In this document: in pieces, positions 1 through 9,869 of the stretch
Numbering within the stretch: the stretch's first letter is position 1
Layout of the letters: the number at the start of each line of letters is the position of its first letter
Origin: Sthenelais limicola
Lineage: Eukaryota; Annelida; Polychaeta; Phyllodocida; Sigalionidae
Assembly (NCBI GenBank): GCA_942159475.1
Contig: OW804096.1
Span: forward strand, 134,096,941 to 134,160,940
Length of the DNA stretch: 64,000 nt
Direction: 5' to 3'
The notes under the pieces: generated by a model
Told to the model about the DNA's origin: nothing
What the model saw: only the letters and a program-made list of their open reading frames with translations
Database searches by the model: none
Position numbers and translations under genes: made by a program

Positions 1-9
1 TTATATCTT

Positions 10-226
10 GGCTCAGATTTTCAGAAAATGTACAATTGGCAGCTGTACACATTTAGTACTTTCTGCTAAATCAGGCTGAAATTTGGCCAATACTAGGTAA
101 ATTCGAGAATATTCGGATTCTAACAATCTGTTCGGTTAGGTTTACCTGTATTTCAAACCTGATTTTTGTCTTGATTTAGGATTATTTGAGAGGATTCGTG
201 AAGGCGAATTGTACATTTTCTGACCC
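10..226 (+). mobile_element. M1 MITE, type A
   Basis: First copy of the commonest repeat in the window. The left end reads GGCTCAG, one change from the GGGTCAG consensus, and the right TIR has lost the segment between TTTTC and TGACCC. The interior is type A. No matching target duplication is visible. M1 has no coding capacity, so it looks like a non-autonomous DNA transposon mobilised in trans. Confidence 0.85.
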
Positions 227-591
227 AGTTACGTTTTCCACTCGTTAAAATACATTGATGTCACGTTCCCTACCAGCTGATTGTTCCAGGGTTAAGATAT
301 GTATTTCATTTATTTATTTATTTCAAATATCAGTTTACTATTAAACGTGATTTATGATTGAAAGCTCCTAGCCCACACTTTACCGAATGTATGAACATGC
401 ATGTGTATAACCCACAGGGGCCTGAACCTTTACCAACATTACAGCACTAGTATAATCCCCATATGCCCCGCCCTTTTTTACTTCCCTGGGGCATCAGGGT
501 TAATATAGCAGAGGAAAGAAGCAGTATTTTGCCACTGTTGTGTAAAGCTTTGCTCTGAGGTCCCGATGTATAGCCATACTTAGTTTGTGAA
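227..591. other. No gene seen
   Basis: AT-rich stretch with a short TTTATTTA run near 310. No recognisable coding, RNA or repeat unit was seen. Confidence 0.5.
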
Positions 592-815
592 GGTCAAGTC
601 GTCAAGAAATGTACAATTCGCCTTCACAAATCTTCCCAATTAAACCAAATTTAAGATAATGAGACAGTTCAACATAACCAAACAGAACATTAGAATTCAG
701 ACAATACAAAATATACTCAAATATATATACAGCATTTATCATTTCTCAGCTTAATTTAGCAATTTTCACTAAATGTGTAGAGCTGGCGATTGTACATTTT
801 CTGACAACGTGACCC
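592..815 (-). mobile_element. M1 MITE, type D, diverged
   Basis: Reverse-oriented copy. The left TIR is eroded (GGTCAAGTCGTCAAG). The right TIR has the type D form ending CTGACAACGTGACCC. Its TIR sequence therefore differs from types A-C at the tip-proximal segment. Confidence 0.8.
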
Positions 816-1056
816 ACATGATGCATCTGCCAGGCTGGTTGATTTCTTTCAACTCTCCACATAAAAGACCTTTATAAACCTCCATTGATAGATTTGTCCC
901 TCAGGTTTAGAACACCTATCCATAGTTCTTGGCTTATGTTGATCTCTTTACTAAAATGTACTGAAAAGCTAGAAAACATTTTTTTAACAAATCTTATTTG
1001 ACAATATTTCACAACGTGATACCTTTCAATACCAAGATATAAAATATATACACATA

Positions 1057-1328
1057 TGTAGTGTTCTTCCAACACAACCCAGGTTCGGACTTAGCAAAGA
1101 ACAACCAGAACAGGTTTATTCTCACACCCCTCCGCCGTCCTCTTGCCTGAAACTAGGCACAGAGGGTTCCTAGGAATAGTTTAGCTCCCTAAGAGATCAA
1201 GGTGTTTAATAGAAACATACAGCCTACATTATTAGATATTCTATGCTGAACACAACATGTTTTCCCATAGATTTTACACTACTGTACAAACCACAAAACT
1301 CACCACTCTGGGCTGCCACCTGCCGCCA
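1057..1328 (-). mobile_element. Solo-LTR candidate (TGTAGTG type)
   Basis: The unit starts TGTAGTG and ends in CA, with CATA directly before (1053-1056) and directly after (1329-1332), i.e. a 4-bp target duplication. On the minus strand it would end CACTACA, the same terminus as the LTR at 12656-13133. TTTATT near 1115 is an inverted AATAAA polyadenylation-type signal. Bases about 1235-1285 resemble the middle of M2, so part of the interior is foreign or the LTR call is wrong. Confidence 0.4.
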
Positions 1329-1332
1329 CATA

Positions 1333-1732
1333 TGAAAAGTAAAACAGCTAAACAAAGTTCAAAATCGACGGTTATAGGACTGAATAAATCATTGAATTGA
1401 CAACTTTAGCAAACTTGTCATTATCTGAGAGACTGATTGTAGGTTTTGGTAACCTACAATCATTTTGGCTGTGAAGGCAATTACAAGAAAAACGTGCAAT
1501 ATCAACAATAATTTATTAGGTCACTTGGGAAGGCAGCTTTGAAATATAATACTCTGTTGTGTTAATAAAAGTCCAATGAGCGTACTTCTCTATGTATATA
1601 CCCTTTCAGAAACATTTCTTCCTATACTGCCTTCTATATATATACTCGTTTCATATTATACTATAACATCAACAAAAAATAATTTCTATTTTTATTATTT
1701 TATTTATTATTATTGGAGAATTGCAACATTTA
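1333..1732. other. No gene seen
   Basis: AT-rich sequence with T-rich runs at 1680-1720. The single short open frame here shows no domain and has low complexity, so no gene is called. Confidence 0.5.
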
Positions 1733-1803
1733 TGGTAGGACGATTACTAGTAAAGTAGCTAAATATACTCCATAGGATGACCTTAGAAACGCAAGGATAT
1801 ATT
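1733..1803 (+). mobile_element. M3 fragment (interior only)
   Basis: Matches the central M3 segment (ACTAGTAAAGTAGCTAAATA through ATATTTAATA). Both TIRs are absent. Confidence 0.65.
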
Positions 1804-2329
1804 TAATAAAATTAAAAATAAATATTTAAGGCTAAAAACATGCCATATCAATCGGTCATATTGATGACGAATTGGTCATGGTTGTCTCAGTTTGATTATT
1901 AATTATGTTTGTAAAATTTGAAGTTCTCGGTTATTTCGTAGTCAGATGAAAGGTAATGACCCAGTAAAACACTTATCGGATTGATCTAAAATACGCCCAG
2001 AACATAGATTTATACGTCGCTATTTCATAAGAATGAGTAGTTCCTTGCTTTCTCAGTAGGTGGCAGCAGTCCTATACAGATAAGCAATGGTACAAGTCAT
2101 GTTCAATACTAAATTAAAGTTACTCAAATGGTACAGGCCCTGTTCAATATTAAATTAAGCTGACTTAAAATATTTGATTCAGAATGATTACATGATAGTG
2201 CCTTATCACACTCAAGTTATATCTTGTATACATTTCATTGATTAAACAATATGTTGGTTAATGTCAAACTGTCATTTTAGGTTAATTCAGGGTAAACTCA
2301 GTTTTAATAATTACATTACTTGGTATACT
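1804..2329. other. No gene seen
   Basis: AT-rich sequence. A short local near-repeat (ATGGTACAAGTCATGTTCAA and ATGGTACAGGCCCTGTTCAA) occurs near 2087 and 2129. Nothing else was recognised. Confidence 0.5.
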
Positions 2330-2481
2330 TGAGCATATATCTGGTATTCGAAAAAAATATTTATTTGCGAAAACTGTTCCATTATGTAGGACTATTTCTT
2401 TGAAGCTCAATTCTGACGTAAATTTGTGTTATCGGAGAGGATGGGTGAAGGCGAATTGTACATTTCCCGTTGACCTGGCCC
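2330..2481 (+). mobile_element. M1 fragment, right part, diverged
   Basis: Only the right two thirds of an old type B-like M1 is recognisable, ending AATTGTACATTTCCCG followed by a corrupted TIR (TTGACCTGGCCC). Confidence 0.55.
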
Positions 2482-2587
2482 ATTTATCGACTGTCCGTAT
2501 GCGTGGACGTGATTCGGATGAACGATGTGATTAATCTTGCCCCAGTGCCCAGCCTGTATCTCGGCTACACTTTGTATAGCAAGAGCA

Positions 2588-2816
2588 CAGCATCAGAAAA
2601 TGTACCATTCTCTTTCGCCAATCTTCTCAAATAAGCCAAATTTAAGATAAGAATTACGTTCAAAATACAGTTCAACATAACCAAACACATTGTATGAATC
2701 AATGGAATACCGAATATACTCAGATAGATATAGTATTTATCATTTTTCAGCTTAATTTAGCAGAATTTGCTAAATGTCTTGAGCTGCCGATTGTAGATTT
2801 TCTGACGATCTGACCC
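2588..2816 (-). mobile_element. M1 MITE, type D
   Basis: Nearly full-length reverse copy. The left TIR has lost its GGG tip (GCATCAGAAAATG). The right TIR is TTTTCTGACGATCTGACCC. Confidence 0.8.
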
Positions 2817-2896
2817 ATGAGTATACTTCACCAGAGAAGATCCTGTACAATAATATGCCAGAGGGTTGTACACACAGGTCACGCCCCCGGCTATGA

Positions 2897-2972
2897 GTCA
2901 AGTCTTCAGGAAATGTACAATTCACCTTCACCAATCCCCTCAAATAAACTAAATTTAAGACAGAAATGAGGA
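2897..2972 (-). mobile_element. M1 fragment, one end
   Basis: GTCAAGTCTTCAGGAAATG followed by the AATTCACCTTCACC side of M1. Similarity stops near 2972. Confidence 0.65.
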
Positions 2973-3130
2973 CTTTATCGATCACATATGACAGGACCAC
3001 TTCAATCATGTTAAATGAATGTCTCAGTGAAAGTTTCATTTCCATGCATGAATTAGGACGTAGACGTGCAAATGAAGAGATTTCCCTGTTAATATTGTGT
3101 GTCTGGGGTTATAACTTATATTATGCATAT

Positions 3131-3365
3131 GGGTCAGATTTTCAGAAAATGTACAATTGGCAGCTGCACACATTGAGTAAATTCTGCTCAATTAGGCGGC
3201 AATTTGGTCAATACAAGGTAAATTCGAGTATATTTGGCATTGCATTGATTCTAGCAATCTGTTTGGTTAGGTTAAACTGTATTTTGAACTTTATTTTCGT
3301 CTGAAATTTGGGTTATTTGAGAAGATTGACAAAATTGAATTGGACATTTTCTGAAAATCTGACCC
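3131..3365 (+). mobile_element. M1 MITE, type A, full length
   Basis: Both TIRs are intact and the interior is type A. It is flanked by ATAT on both sides, a 4-bp target duplication. Confidence 0.9.
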
Positions 3366-3394
3366 ATATATTACATATATTTTATGATATTATG

Positions 3395-3545
3395 CCAGGC
3401 CGTTTTTTAGTCCAGCTGGTCATACACTAATTCCTGGGGTAGTATACTGCCAAATATTTATGATATTCTACCAGGCGCTTTAGTTCAACTGGTCTAACAA
3501 TGACCCCAGGGGTAGTATACTGCCATCTATTGTATGGTGCTTGCT
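3395..3545. repeat. Two diverged ~76-bp tandem units
   Basis: Two units each run from CCAGG to GGGGTAGTATACTGCCA. They are related to the 85-bp units at 27231-27535, so this is a dispersed tandem family. Confidence 0.6.
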
Positions 3546-3799
3546 TGAGCAGCAGCAAATCAGAGACGTCATTGAGGAGGGCCACTCTCATGATAATCAA
3601 TTTTGGTAAGTTTGAATTGAATTGAAAAATCTTTTACTTGTCATAAATATCATAGCAGTTACATTAAAATAGAAAAATGACAAATTGGTCGACAGACTTC
3701 TGGGATAGTCCCAGTTCTTCCAGTCGTTACCATTATTTTTTTTGGAAGAGTGTTTCAACGAATCAGAAAGTGAATTGGCTGCTTATTCCTCATATGCAT
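3546..3799. other. No gene; possible LINE tail
   Basis: GAATTGAATTGAAAAATCTTTTAC at 3612-3635 resembles, on the minus strand, the TTGAA-repeat tail of the LINE fragments ending near 41835 and 54875. The remainder is unremarkable. Confidence 0.3.
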
Positions 3800-3945
3800 G
3801 GGTCAGATTTTCAGAAAATGCACAATCTACATGGACTATTTATCAAAGTTATAATGTCAATATAAATGTCAATATACATCTCTCAAATTCTCCCGCGGCT
3901 GTGACATTCAAATCAAGATTCAAAATGCCGGCTATGCAAATGCCC
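3800..3945 (+). mobile_element. Chimeric M1/M2 fragment
   Basis: It starts as type C M1 (GGGTCAG, then GCACAATCTAC), switches to M2 sequence (GACTATTTATCAAAG, then AATGTCAATAT), returns to M1 (ACATCTCTCAAATTCT) and ends as M2 (ATTCAAAATG, then GGCTATGCAAATGCCCTA). Such a mosaic implies template switching, gene conversion or nested insertion followed by deletion. Confidence 0.6.
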
Positions 3946-4079
3946 TATTCACAAGTGTATAAATTTAGATGATCTCTACTCTTCGAGTTCAGAGGTAAGT
4001 AGGCCTAGGCCTACATGGGTTTTCCAGAATAAGTAAACTTTCAAATGTGCGCTTGTTAGCATTGCATTTACCTGTATGG

Positions 4080-4086
4080 AAAAAAA
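4080..4086 (-). terminator. Pol III terminator of tRNA-Arg
   Basis: A run of seven A on the plus strand (T on the transcribed strand) lies four bases beyond the tRNA 3' end. It is a standard oligo-T RNA polymerase III stop. Confidence 0.75.
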
Positions 4087-4089
4087 GGT

Positions 4090-4162
4090 CGAACTCGCCA
4101 GGATTCGAACCTGGAATCTCCTGATCCGTAGTCAGGCGCCTTATCCGTTGGGCCACGAGTCC
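4090..4162 (-). tRNA. tRNA-Arg (anticodon ACG)
   Basis: A 73-nt minus-strand tRNA without intron. The acceptor stem GGACTCG pairs with CGAGTTC, with one G-U pair. The anticodon stem CCTGA/TCAGG encloses the loop CTACGGA, anticodon ACG, which reads CGN arginine codons after A34-to-I editing. The T arm is CCAGG-TTCGAAT-CCTGG. The A box TGGCCCAACGG and B box GGTTCGAATCC fit the Pol III consensus exactly. The fourth D-stem pair is a C-A mismatch, the only weakness. CCA is not encoded, as expected in eukaryotes. An M1 copy begins 26 bp upstream of the 5' end. It is probably functional. Confidence 0.93.
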
Positions 4163-4188
4163 ACTCATGTCAGTTAACTATATATTAT

Positions 4189-4431
4189 GAGTAAGATTTT
4201 CAGAAAATGCACAATCCACAATTCTACACATCCCAAAATCCTACAAATCCTGCTAAATTAGAGTGAAAAGTGATAAATACTAGGTATATCTGAGTGTATT
4301 CTGTTTTGTATTCATTCAATAAATCTATCTGGTTATGTTGAAACGTATTTTGAACCTAATTTTCGCCTTAAATGTGGGTTGTTTGAGGGGATTGGTGCAG
4401 GCGAATTGTACATTTTCTGAAGACCTGACCC
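4189..4431 (+). mobile_element. M1 MITE, type C
   Basis: Full-length type C copy with a mutated left tip (GAGTAAG) and right end GAAGACCTGACCC. The flanks TTAT/ATAT match at 3 of 4 positions. It lies just upstream of the tRNA-Arg gene. Confidence 0.85.
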
Positions 4432-4752
4432 ATATATCCCATGTGTGAAAGAGTAAGCAAGGCGATTTTAATAGTGGCCACTTCCATACTTTCGAATTTT
4501 ACGGATTTTAGGTGTGTTCTGGATCCAATATTAATGGAATAAGGGTGGGAGAAGTTATTTAATAAATTTGTCTTGCAAATATACCCTAAAGGGCCCAAAC
4601 ATATCCTAAACATGTTAGAAACTATTACGTTTTGTGGCCTTATTGTTATTTTTTTTACCAGATTCGGCCTTATGGCCACATCAATCAAAAACCAGTAATG
4701 ACAGTTGACAATGAAAGTCAACCAACCAATCACAAGCAGGTAGTTGATCACT
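4432..4752. other. No gene seen
   Basis: Non-repetitive AT-rich sequence. The long minus-strand open frame crossing it is made partly of M1 and M2 sequence and is not credible. Confidence 0.5.
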
Positions 4753-5100
4753 AATAGGGGAGTTGCATGTGCCACTGCGCATGTCTGTTGCAGTGCATCA
4801 TGGGATAGATTCTGTACAAATCTGACATACAAACATTTAGCAACATTTGTATCGAAAATTGCAAGAATGTTTTCACCAATATCAGCCTGTATAAATGATC
4901 TATGAAAACCAAATGCATGATGGGAAAGATGGAGACTTGTTTCATGGACACATGTATGATACATTGATATTGACATCAGAGCATTGATAAATATTCCATG
5001 CTGAACATGGCATGTGTTCTATAGATTTTAGACTGTACAATTAGTCCCATAATTCCATGCGAATCAAGATTCAAAATGGCGGCTATACAACTCCCCTATT
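4753..5100 (-). mobile_element. M2 MITE, full length
   Basis: Ends AATAGGGGAGTTGCAT and its inverse, ATGCAACTCCCCTATT-like (here ATACAACTCCCCTATT). The interior carries CATCATGGGATAG and CATGATGGGAAAGATGG. It has no coding capacity. Flanking TA on both sides suggests a TA target. Confidence 0.85.
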
Positions 5101-5213
5101 ATTGACCCGTCTATGGGTTCCCAAAGGACCAAACATATTCTAAGGCTTGATAAGTGCTCTATGAGAGGTAAATCAACCTAATTAATTCTGATTGAATTTC
5201 ATGCAATAATCGT

Positions 5214-5597
5214 TCGCAAAATTGGTGTTTTTAAAAGTCGTTTACTTACAAGATCTCTTTGTTGGAGTATTCTCACTTTTGGAGTGTCTAGTGCTTGTGG
5301 TTGTATGAATACATCTACCAAATTTCAAGATGGTTTATTAATCATATCAGTGCGTTTCTTAGATCATCCCATTGAGTATATATTTAGCTAGTTTACCGGT
5401 AATTACCCACCCAGAAATATTGCAAACGTTTGTTTTTTTTCAAAAATAAAAATATCTAACTAAAAAGATAAAAGTACTTATTAGTCCTTAATGTTTACAT
5501 TCATTAGAATCGGGTTGGTCTCTTCTCTTCAAATATGGTGATACCTCAAAATCCATATTTTGCGACTTATGACCCATTTTCCTAAAACGGATCACTG
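5214..5597 (-). mobile_element. M3 MITE, one TIR eroded
   Basis: Interior order is TTCACAAGATCTCTTTG-like, ACCAAATTTCAAGA, then GAATCGGGTTGG. The right TIR is TTGCGACTTATGACCCATTT. The left TIR is reduced to GCAAAATTGG. Confidence 0.75.
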
Positions 5598-5864
5598 GGG
5601 ATTATTATATTGTACCATTGAATAACCAAAACAGTCTCAATAAATAAAGTTGTATGAGCTAAAATTAATATATAAATAATAAATAAGAGGATTAAAAACA
5701 TCGAAGTTTATTAATTGCAAGCTATATTCATGCTTATTTATCACCTATAATAGCATCAATACCGATTTCCCTCTGTACCTAATCAGAACCAAGGACAAAA
5801 AATTACAAGACTGATTATACTGGCCTTGTGTTATTGTGATTAGGTTTTTTCATAAGCATAGCGC
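5598..5864. other. No gene seen
   Basis: AT-rich, with A-rich runs near 5650-5700. Nothing was recognised. Confidence 0.5.
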
Positions 5865-6307
5865 TATCTATCGAATGGCTACCAGTTCATGAACAGAGCG
5901 TAATGTGGCGCTGTGTGCAACAATTATATGGGTCAGATCTTCAGAAAGTGTACAAATGGCCTTGAACAATCCTCTCTAATATCCCAAATTTAAGACGAAA
6001 ATCAGGTTCAAAATACAGTTCAACATTACCAGACAGATTTATTGAATGAATACAATACGGAATACACTCAGATACACCTAGTATTTATCAATTTTTACTC
6101 TAATTTAGCAGAATTTGAGAGCCGCAGATTGTGCATTTTCTGAAAATCTGACCCCTGTATCCAGACAAAGCTGTGAGTCCCCAGGGATGGTGGAATACCT
6201 CCCTCTGTGTTCCTGTATCCTGACCATACGTGTCCATAGCCTATGTGTATATAGGATTTATATAGACATTTATGCAATAGGCAGAGCAGGGGAAAGGCCA
6301 GGGGAAT
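5865..6307. repeat. Dispersed repeat, copy 1, split by M1
   Basis: 5865-5929 and 6155-6307 match 13611-13807 (shared GGCTACCAGTTCATGAACAG, CAACAATTATAT, AGCTGTGAGTC, GACATTTATG, GGAAAGGCCA). The M1 at 5930-6154 is absent from the other copy, so it inserted after the two copies separated. Confidence 0.7.
5930..6154 (-). mobile_element. M1 MITE, type C
   Basis: Left TIR GGGTCAGATCTTCAGAAAG, right TIR GAAAATCTGACCC. It is inserted in a dispersed repeat whose second copy (13611-13807) lacks it, which gives an empty-site comparison. Confidence 0.88.
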
Positions 6308-6379
6308 GATAGCATTGGGAGAGGGTCCACAGGGAGGGGCTTAATATTGGGTCTGGTTCCCCTTAATAAACGATGAAAA

Positions 6380-6452
6380 AGTACAGTAGTACTTCTATTT
6401 ATAGTCACCTCTCTAATTCAGACACCTCTCCAGTCTGGACATCTCTCCAATA
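6380..6452. repeat. TCTGGACACCTCTCC-type dispersed repeat
   Basis: ACAGTAGTACTTC, then CACCTCTCTAATTCAGACACC and CAGTCTGGACATC. Related pieces lie at 17070-17340, 18880-18960, 19210-19290, 39990-40070 and 40330-40410. Confidence 0.5.
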
Positions 6453-6851
6453 TGTGATGTGGTTCAGGTAAATGAGTCACAAGTCGCAAACATGATATTT
6501 TCCAAAGTTATTTATTCACAAGATCTCTTTGTTGAAATGTTCTCATTCCTTAGGAGCGTAGTACTCTAAGTCATATTAATCCATGTACCAAATTTGAAGA
6601 CAGTGTATTAAATATATCCTTGCGTTTCTAAGGTCAACCTATAAAGTAGATTTAGTTCCTTTACTGGTAATTGTCCTACCAGAAATAATGCAAACTTTTT
6701 TTCAAACATAAATATATCAAACATAAAATATAGAAACACGTCTTCGATGTCCTTCATGTTTACTATCATTGGAATCCACTTGATCTCATCTTTTCAAATA
6801 TTTTGAGATTTCAAAATCCATTTTTTGCGACTTGTGACTCATTTCCCACAT
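6453..6851 (-). mobile_element. M3 MITE, near full length
   Basis: The left TIR GTGATGTGGTTCAGGTAAAT and the TCACAAGTCGCAAA segment match the right TIR TTTGCGACTTGTGACTCATTTCCC, which then stops short. Confidence 0.85.
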
Positions 6852-6894
6852 ATGTGCCAACCATAGGACACTACACTATATATGTAATCTGTCA

Positions 6895-7430
6895 CAGAAC
6901 TAAAATTGCACAACATATCTTTTAGAGGTTATTTTTCACAGGATATCTTTTGGGGAATATTCTCATTATTGGGGTGCTTAAGGACTTTGGTTTCATTTTT
7001 TTTAAAGAAATTTTATTGGTCAACGGTTCACATAGACCTGTGATAATTCTCATTTGCCAAGTAGGGCAAGTAGGCCTATGTATCAAATTTCAAGACTGAA
7101 TAATTCTAATAATAATTCTGTGTTTTAAGGGTCTAATGCAGGGACTCCACTATGGGAAAAACGGCAAAAAAACGGCTGCGACAAATTTTTTGCGACAAAA
7201 TATCTAATCAAGTTAGATATTTTGCAATTGTTAGCAACAAATGAATTTGTTGCCGACAACCTATTTTACCCCTCTTCCACTAGCGATTTTTGTGCGCCGA
7301 ATTTTAAGTCATGTCGGCGACAAATTTTGCCTGTTGGCGCCGTTTTTTTTCTATAGTGGAGTTGCCCTATAAAGGTTAACATTGTTAGCGTTTGCTTGAT
7401 CTCATCATTTCAAATATGATTGTATCTCAA
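6895..7430 (-). mobile_element. M3 copy broken by two insertions
   Basis: M3 segments at 6895-7000, 7080-7135 and 7370-7430 are collinear. Between them lie a T-rich insert ending in a possible LINE-like segment (about 7005-7080) and the M4 element (7139-7369). Part of the M3 centre is deleted. Confidence 0.6.
7139..7369. mobile_element. M4 foldback element
   Basis: The ends CAGGGACTCCACTATGG and CTATAGTGGAGTTGCCCT are inverted repeats. GGGAAAAACGGC near the left end pairs with GCCGTTTTTTTTC near the right. The interior repeats TGCGACAAAT/ATTTGTCG-like segments. No coding frame. It is nested in M3. No clear target duplication is visible. Confidence 0.65.
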
Positions 7431-7507
7431 ATATTCTGTAATTGCGGCCTTAGCTGTCAAGAAACTACAATGACCTTGGCCACAAAACATGTGAGTTTCT
7501 AACCCTT

Positions 7508-7858
7508 AATAGGGGATTTGCATAGCCGCCATTTTTAATCTGGATTCGCATGGAATTATGGGATTAATAGTACAGTATAAAATTTATAGGAAACATGCCT
7601 TGTTCAGCATGAACTACTTATCAATGCTCTAATGTCAATATCCATGCATTATACATCTTTCCATAACACAAGACCCCCATCTTTCCCATCATGCATTTGG
7701 GTTTTATAGATCATTTATAGAAGCTATGATATTGGTGAAAACATTCTTGCAATTTTCAAAAAAAAACTTGCTAAATATTTGTATGTCAGATTTCAACAGA
7801 ATCTATCCCATGATGCACTGTAGCAGACATGCGCAGTGGCACATGCAACTCCCCTATT
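7508..7858 (+). mobile_element. M2 MITE, full length
   Basis: Left end AATAGGGGATTTGCATAGCC, right end CATGCAACTCCCCTATT, TA on both sides. Orientation is opposite to the copy at 4753. Confidence 0.88.
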
Positions 7859-8032
7859 AGTCTCTGCCTTGAGCAGCTCAGGGCCAGAATGCTCCAGCAG
7901 CCCCTCAATGTCGGTCATTAATCCTTTATCAATCACTCTGTTTTAGTTACAATAGTTAGTCGTGAAGAATATGGGTGATAATATTGCTTTTTGTATTCAA
8001 CCTATTTATTCAGCCCTCCGTGATAAGGATAT

Positions 8033-8261
8033 GGGTCAGATTTTCAGAAAATGTACAATTGGCAGCTGTACACATTTAGTAAATTCTGCTAAATTAGGAT
8101 GCAATTTTGATCAATACTGGGTAAATTCGAGTATATTTGGCATTGCATTGATTCTATAAATCTGTTTGGCAACTGTATTTTGAAATTTATTTTTGTCTGA
8201 AATTTGGGTTATTTGAGAAAGATTGGCGAAGTTGAATTGTACATTTTCTGAAAATCTGACC
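8033..8261 (+). mobile_element. M1 MITE, type A
   Basis: The left TIR is intact and the right tip is CTGACC (one C lost). A short internal deletion lies near GGTTAGGTT. ATAT-like flanks. Confidence 0.88.
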
Positions 8262-8406
8262 TATATACAAGGTTCACGGGGGCTATTGTCTAACATTGTT
8301 CATGATCTTCCACCAGGGGCTGTTAGGTGCAGTGCTACTACTATGGAAGGAACGGGAGCGGTGCATGAGTAATAGTAATTAGTGTAAGAGGAAAGCTTTT
8401 ATATAT

Positions 8407-8642
8407 GGGTCAGATTTTCGGAAAATGTACAATTGGAAGCTCTACACACTAGGTGAATTAAGCTAAATTAGGCTGCAATTTAGCCAATACTAGGTAAATT
8501 CGAGTATATTCGGCATGGCATTGATTCTACCAATCAGTTTGGTTAGTTTGAACCTTATTTTGAACTATATTCTCATCTGAAAAAATTGGTTATTTGAGAG
8601 GATTGGAGAAGGTGAATTGTATATTTTCTAGAAATCTGACCC
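8407..8642 (+). mobile_element. M1 MITE, type A
   Basis: Full length with scattered changes. Perfect ATAT target duplication. Confidence 0.9.
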
Positions 8643-9407
8643 ATATGATAAACCCACACTAGACACAGCGCCAGGCCGAACAGAAAGGTACTTATCCTCT
8701 GACCTCTGTGCCCTGTTGTATGAGCTATGAGAAGGAATTTTTGTATGAATTCCTGCATTTTTTCTCTTCTCTTTACATCAGTGGGAAATTCCTACTGTAA
8801 AAGATTATTTCCTCCCTGAACCATTCCTTACCAGCTGCTAAGCATGGAAAAATAGCTGCTCACGAGGGAATTCCTTCAGTCCCATACAGTTTTAGTTATG
8901 GTTCTCTGAGAATTCTCCTACGACTTTTCCTTCCTGCAAAGCAGAGGTAAACACGTAGGAAATTACTACAGCATTTCCCTCCTTGAACCACTGAATAGTC
9001 CCTGCCTATTACAAAGAACAGTCCTCAAGGTATATATGAATAATTGTGGAAAATGTCAGCAGAATTTTAATGACTGGTCAAACTTTGACATTTGTAAGAG
9101 AGAAAGGTTGCCATGACATTTTCAATACAAATAACCTGATTTGTACCTGAACTAATGATTATTGCACATTCTCACCTTTTGTAATTGGGATGGAAGGAGG
9201 AGCTGTATCCAGGGTTGTACCTTATTTTCTTGCTGAGTTTTGAGGTTTGACCTTGATTACATGACTTTGACCGTGGCTAAGGTCAAATATCTTTTGGCAA
9301 TTGACTGACCTACATTGGTAGTATACGCATATTCAATATGAAAGAACAAAGGTCAATAAAATGATGAACAAAGGTCAATATTTGCAGAGGAAACACTTAT
9401 TTTTCAG
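8643..9407. other. No firm gene; imperfect palindromic repeat
   Basis: 8755-9000 holds repeated and inverted GGAAATTCCTAC-like blocks, also seen near 11815-11905, probably an old foldback element. 9020-9090 has a weak exon-like frame (NNCGKCQQNFNDWSNFDI) ending at a GTAAGA donor. It is too weak to call. Confidence 0.35.
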
Positions 9408-9501
9408 GTGGTGTTCTGTGATGCATCTCCATCTCCCTTGACCTTTGACCTCTTTCCAGTAGAACAATGCATGCTGGGACAGTACAACTTGCTCTATATT
9501 G
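9408..9501 (+). CDS. Candidate internal exon, function unknown
   Basis: The 94-base exon candidate follows a TTATTTTTCAG acceptor and precedes a consensus GTAAGT donor. The only sensible frame starts in phase 0 and ends in phase 1. It reads VVFCDASPSPL, then TFDLFPVEQCMLGQYNLLYI, with a balanced amino-acid mix unlike repeat translations. I do not recognise the family. It is too short for a start codon, signal or domain call. The neighbouring intron would hold the decayed retroelement at 9.6-11 kb. Against it: the CTTGACCTTTGACC stretch inside resembles short motifs near 9240 and 38430, so it could be a repeat. Confidence 0.38.
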
Positions 9502-9615
9502 GTAAGTGGGGAAGGGGATGATCATGGTATATCGGTGTAAGCCGGTGTGGGAGTTAGTGGTCGTAGTCGGGGTAGGAATAAACCCGAGATGTTGTGGTTG
9601 TTATTTGTTTATTTA

Positions 9616-9653
9616 CACAAGATTTCGCCCTGTAGTTTGGGCTTCATCAGGTG
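9616..9653 (-). ncRNA. Hammerhead-ribozyme-like motif 1
   Basis: The minus strand reads CAC, the conserved core CTGATGA, stem AGCCC/GGGC around an 8-nt loop, the conserved GAAA, a 4-nt spacer and GTG, then AAATAAA. The core, stem II and a short CAC/GTG stem I are arranged as in minimal type I hammerheads known from Penelope-like and related retroelements. Stem III is almost absent and stem I is only 3 bp, so catalytic activity is unproven. It lies downstream of the decayed retroelement ORF on the same strand. Confidence 0.45.
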
Positions 9654-9869
9654 ATAATTACAATGCGTTTGGGGATGCTTAGCTGTAAAAATATGTAGTG
9701 GTACAACTAGTGACTGGCCGCACAGAATGGTGGTTGCTATGGCTGGCCGCAGTAAAAATTTGTTATAACATATACAATATGAATGTAACATGTAACATGT
9801 AACTGGTTAAACCAATTCAACAAATTTTCTAAGTTTGGCGATTAAGTAGAGATCAATTGGATAGAGTCA

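Noticed and set aside
8317..8382. Short exon reading GLLGAVLLLWKERERCMSN after CCACCAG
   Set aside because: Only 21 codons with a single usable frame and no support beyond a hydrophobic run.
9616..9653. Calling the hammerhead motif a proven ribozyme
   Set aside because: Stem I is 3 bp and stem III nearly absent as single copies. Reported only as hammerhead-like.
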